From positions 3,917,080-3,981,079 of the forward strand of contig NW_002060944.1 in the NCBI RefSeq assembly GCF_000150275.1: a stretch of DNA of 64,000 nt. Reading direction: 5' to 3'. The position numbers and the translations under genes are program-made. Shown here one piece after another: positions 59,369-64,000 of this stretch. How positions within the stretch are numbered: the first letter of the stretch is position 1; every line of letters starts with the position of its first letter. This DNA comes from Trichoplax adhaerens (taxonomy: Eukaryota > Placozoa > Uniplacotomia > Trichoplacea > Trichoplacidae). The notes under the pieces were generated by a model that was not told the origin of the DNA, did no database searches, and saw only the letters and a list, made by a program, of their open reading frames with translations.

Positions 59369-60922
59369 GGAACTTGATGTATGTCCACAAACGCTTTACA
59401 TCCAATATGAGCGAATAAAATAAAATCTCAGCCAAGATTGAATGTTAACTCTATTTATTGCTACAAATATAAACATAGATAGTAATATCTAATGTATGAT
59501 TTACGTAGCTTTCAACTAATTAATTGCATTAACGAGATTATGTAAAAATTGTGCTATAGTAACAAAGTTAAGTTGTTGAAATATTAGGTTAAAATAGCTT
59601 GCAGTGGACTATAACACTCATTACAAGTATGGAAAGGAAAAGATCTTTCTCAGACCTATTTTTTAACTCTAAGTTAATTTATTCTGATAGCTAAACTATT
59701 GTCATGTAAAATAGTATTTCTCAATAAGGATAATATAAAGTAACGAGACGTTGCTATGGGCATTGATGACTTTTCGATTGTTTAACCATTCTCATTAGTC
59801 AATTTTAGGTAAAGATTATTAGCTGAAAATGGCATAACATGAAATATAAAACTGTAATAAAATTTTTTTCATCAATGTAACTTTAGAAAATTGGTCTGCT
59901 TATGATCGCTTTTCTAATTGAGAGCATTATTACATCAGATTTGATCTAATATGATACGAATTACTAATCGACGAAATCAATTTAAACTAGATCAGTTGAA
60001 GAGTCAATAACACTAACTATTACAGTAAACAACTAATCAATTATTCAACAGCTTTGTAAAATGACTTGCTTTATAACAATATAATTTTATCAGCTTTTCA
60101 ATCCGGTTTTAAACATATTATTAGTCATGGCCATTATGTCATTCAGAGTTCATTTATAGTTTACTCTACTTGCTAGCACTTGAAAAAAGAGAGAGAGAGA
60201 AAAAAATAGGCTCTATATCATACTATTGATTCTAGATTTGTCAGTGTACATGCCGTAATGTATAGTACACAAGCATTTTATGTATGGAGTAATAGAACAA
60301 TAGCAGCACTGTATGATTTTGGTATCTGTGTCATCGTTCGTATACTGTACTCATATCGGTCTAATATAATTTATTTTGTAATTCAGTCTAAAATTTTAAT
60401 CTAATATTAAAGAAACACTACTATAACTGTAACTTGGGTTATGATGTTAGCTAGTTTATGCTTCTACTTGAAATTATGCCTTATTACACATAATTTGTTT
60501 TGCAATCATGCAATATTGGCAATACGACTACCAATAGTACCTAAACTCGCTATAAGTAACACATTTTATAATCTTATTTAAAACAAATTCAAATTTGATA
60601 TCATGGAGTCAGTATGATGTAAAACTTTTATACTAGTGATTTATTAACTTTATGAGTTAATCCTAAGTATATAAATGATTTCGACATTTAATTTCTCACT
60701 TAGATCTAGCAACATCATATTTATCAATTCCAGATTTAAAAGATTACCGTACACGTAATATTTATCTAAATTTCCCTTATCAGACGGTAGACAAGTTTGT
60801 TGGGACAAAACATAATAACAAAAGCTATAGTAAAACAAGATATAACCATAAATGGTCTATAATTGAAAAACAGTATATCTTCTTCATATTAATCTGTATT
60901 CTTCGCGCCGAAATAGGATATT
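59369..60922. other. Spacer between M16 peptidase and SHIPPO genes
   Basis: No supported gene. A (GA)n run lies at about 60187-60202. An open minus-strand frame (60838-60650) is unrecognised. If the peptidase uses another frame in its last exon, its stop would move to about 60825. Confidence 0.4.
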
Positions 60923-63900
60923 CTATAAATTCAACGTTATTCCTTTTAATTTTCTGCCATACCTATCATTTTAGATGAAGGGAATATTAGGCTAATATAA
61001 ATTACTCGTACTTCTAATGTTAAATCAAAAATAATAAAAATTTTGTAAGACCTCCTATTACATTTTGTTAAGAAATAGCGTAAATTGAGAATCACTTATA
61101 TATCCACAAAGATCGACCTTATGAATGTGATCTAATCAACAAAAGGAATATCAAACACTTACGTTAATAATCCTTTCTGGATTTCCTCGACTTTACCAGG
61201 ATTACAGCAAACTACGCAGCTAGAACGTTGACAGTCGAATAATGACGTAAAATAAATATCCAATCGATCAGTCTACCACAGATTACAGAGATCTAGTAAA
61301 ATATTGAATATATTATAAAGGCAACTATTAAGACATAATAAGTTAAGATGCATATTATAGCCAAGCAACCTCCTCAGCAGCAGATGAAGCGGTCTCTTCA
61401 CGTTCGATTATTTCGAATATCACGCTACTCTTTGCAGATTCAATTTGAACTTCATCAAATTCACTTCTTCCATCCACGTAACTTTCCTGTAATACAAATC
61501 CGTTTAGAAAATATAGCAACCCTTGTAATGTAATTAGACCTCTATTTTCGAGCTTGATTGCTAAAAGTTTGATAAATCTGCTTAGTTTAAATACTAGATA
61601 CTTATAACGAGTTCAAAGAGAATTCAAGCTAGGCTAAAAATATTTGTAACGTCAGTCATATCTTACTATAGTTTTGACAGTAATTTCTGTGCAAGATACC
61701 TACCACGATAGTTTTAGCTTCTCTATATGCATTCACGAGCTGCGTCGATTTAAACAGCTTAAGATATAAAAGCCCGTGTTCCACAGAATAATGCATGCTG
61801 TTTAAGAATCAAATAAAGTATGCTTGAGTGTTAATTACTTTACATTTTTAGTGTGTGATAAAATGTAACTGCGTACAAAACTGAAATTAAGTATTGAACG
61901 TTGCACCTGTAGTGATATGATAATCCTAAACCTCTGATCTGTCGCCACATGGGACCCTGCAAAAAATGAAGTCTCAATTATGCTACAAGGCCTGTCATTG
62001 TCGCTAAAAATTTTTACAAATATCAAATGAGATCATTACCTCCAGAGCAATTAGATACTCGATAAATACCATCAATGGAGCGCAATCAGGATGATTATAA
62101 TCGTTAACGCACGGAGAATTTTGTATGAGAAACGAAGATTCAACCGATGATACACCAACGATAATATTAGACAGTGTTGGCGAAAATGTGCGATATTTAC
62201 TACTATATTCAGGGACTATCAATCTAAAATTATGTTGGGTTAAGAAATCGTTTAGATTCAGATAAACGAAATAGGTGGTCATTCAATGAAGATAGCCTTT
62301 ACCTTTTCTCAGATGGAATGCTGAATGAAGATGGAACAAAGTTAGAAAATAAAGAAGCCACAGAGATCTTAGGCAGTCGATGCAAATCACAAGTTATATG
62401 AATAAAAACATTCGATGGGTCAAAAAGGATTCTTCGAAGCTTTTCTAATTTTTCGATGACCTTTTAAAAGTATTGATAATTTAGTTATCACCTGGCTAAA
62501 CTTATTAAAAAGGCTACTATATAATCTAGCCTATGCATTCTTACTATAGCAGGAGCAGTATTGATATCGGTTAGAACTTCCTTTAAGAATTTACTTTGTC
62601 TAATCATATTGTACTGATACTGATTGCATTCTAATAAAAATAATAAATTAGATTCAACTTGATAAATCACAGCATCCGTATAAGATATAACAAGTACAGA
62701 AAGAACGAATCACTTATTGAGTAATTAACCTTTGTTGAATATTACGTCTTTCATTAATGCTTGCGCTACTTTGCCACCACTCCGTTTCATCCTTTTGATG
62801 TAAGTAATATGATAAAAAATCAATTATTACTTAGTATTGTAAAAGTACAGTGATGAAAAACAATCAATGAGAAGTAAGTTATCCAATGAAACCTTGCGAT
62901 GTCTTTTTTAATTTTGGTGCCAACACTTTTCAATCGCTCTGCAGTGATTTGTGATCTGTATACCAGTTCATGCATCCACTTTACGCAACGGTCATACTTA
63001 GCAGCATCGGCCTGGCAATTAATAACACACGCAGGCAAAAAATCTCACATTAATATTGCTAAAACAACAAGCCTACAGCTCAAGACTGGAAAGTCATACT
63101 TTTAACGTGATAACAGCTGCCTGAGCAAAGGAGCCGCAACCTAGTCTACTTCCATTGAACCCCAAAGTTTGATCCATAGATATGATGTCATTGTGTAGTT
63201 GTTTAATAACTTCTTCATAAGGTATAACCTCTACAAATTTTTAACGATTAAAGTTGCTGATATTTTACATTGCTATACTCTACTCATATTTCCAATATTC
63301 TATTAATTTTATATACCTTCGCCTCTCAATACAGGAGACTCAAATATGACTTCCAGCAGCAACGATAGATATGGTTTTAGTTCCGTTCCTATAATGGATG
63401 TATTTCCAAGAAGTGAAACCTACGCATAAAGATATGCGTTTATGATATTTCGAAAATTAGAAATTGCAGCTAAATATGCTAGTAGTAGATCGTAAAAAAT
63501 TTAAACGAAAGGCAATAGTCATTCACACTTACGGTGAAAAAACGCGTACGAATACAATCTAATTGCATTGGCAAAGGCACTTCGCCAATATTAAATTTCG
63601 TAGCTATGTCCGCAGTATCGCTATCCATATTTTCACAATTAGAGAAAGTGAGAACTGGATGAAAGTTAATACTTTCAATATTTGGGACATCAAAACTACG
63701 AATTAGATCATCAGGTGGATCGACCTATGTTAACAAAATCGAAAATATTTTAGGCTAGATTAAAATACTAAACGCAGCCACTAACTTTCTTTTTAAGGTG
63801 TTAAACGAGATTCGTACATCATTGTCATCAACCGCCTTATCTAATCGTGCTCCTAATTTTTCCAAACGGTCGCTACCTAATTCTTTTATTTGTTTTTCAA

Positions 63901-63961
63901 CTCTTTGCTTTTCATTAGTAGTCATCTGCTTGCCAAGATCTTTACTTGGTTGGGCAACAAT
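60923..63961 (-). CDS. M16 (insulinase-like) metallopeptidase, C-terminal part; 5' end beyond window
   Basis: Partial. Exons: 63961-~63818, 63724-63533, 63419-63317, 63230-63100, 63011-62893, 62791-62730, 62657-62545, 62460-62303, 62223-62040, 61956-61907, 61797-61704, 61486-61370, 61272-61163 and probably 60953-60923. Similar to the long M16 peptidases related to presequence protease (nematode C05D11.1 type): a helical linker with EKQRVEKQIKELG, LKPYLSLLLEVIFESPV, LGFNGSRLGCGSFAQA, KYDRCVKWMHELVY, HPDCAPLMVFIEYL, ALEGPMWRQIRGLGLSY, and VIFEIIEREET. The zinc site HxxEH lies in the N-terminal domain, outside the window, so activity cannot be judged. The inactive-half fold that closes the chamber is what is seen here. 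The last exon is the least certain: in agreeing phase it gives TKLKGITLNL and a stop. Confidence 0.85.
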
Positions 63962-64000
63962 CTATAGATATACAGTATAGGGTCGATAATGAAAATTTAT

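Noticed and set aside
1-64000. tRNA, rRNA or snRNA genes
   Set aside because: I looked for the B-box GGTTCGAATCC-type core and cloverleaf arms and for rRNA cores but saw none convincing; a covariance-model scan would be decisive.

Overview
The window reads as nuclear DNA of an early-branching animal. It is AT-rich, and nearly every gene is split into many short exons by small GT-AG introns. The genes are metazoan: a hemicentin/fibulin-6-type matrix protein, POMT1, BAG6, a plasma-membrane Na+/H+ exchanger and BUB3. A placozoan (Trichoplax/Hoilungia type) fits the base composition, compact introns and gene set, but this is inference; no marker gene settles it. Exon borders were read by eye from splice signals, frame and phase. 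In the hemicentin, BUB3, POMT1, rhodanese and SHIPPO models the exons sum to whole codons.

Layout. About 1.6-6.3 kb (+): Na+/H+ exchanger with two frame problems. 6.5-7.2 kb (-): two exons of an unrecognised gene. 8.7-23.4 kb (+): a 22-exon 'mini-hemicentin' (signal peptide, novel N-terminal region, three Ig, one TSP1, G2F, EGF array, fibulin C-terminus). 25.25-26.18 kb (-): RNA polymerase I subunit RPA12. 27.40-29.62 kb (+): BUB3. 29.82-31.24 kb (-): a double-rhodanese protein, tail to tail with BUB3. 31.2-34.9 kb: a repeat-rich spacer with GTACTGTAC palindromes and a tandem duplication. 34.96-35.76 kb (+): intronless DDAH. 40.2-43.6 kb (-): BAG6-like. 46.05-53.46 kb (-): POMT1 in 22 exons. 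54.4-55.8 kb: a minisatellite with two unit lengths. 56.98-59.37 kb (-): SHIPPO/CIMAP-type ciliary protein. 60.9-63.96 kb (-): C-terminal part of an M16 metallopeptidase whose N-terminus lies beyond the window.

The genes do not form one pathway; this is an ordinary mixed animal neighbourhood. Loose links exist: hemicentin (matrix adhesion) and POMT1 (O-mannosylation of surface proteins) both act in the secretory/extracellular system; BUB3 and RPA12 are divergent housekeeping genes sharing a palindrome-filled spacer. The least ordinary sequence is the set of self-complementary GTAC arrays, which sit in the two spacers between divergent gene pairs (26.4-27.2 and 32.2-34.4 kb). I found no convincing tRNA, rRNA, CRISPR array or intact transposon.
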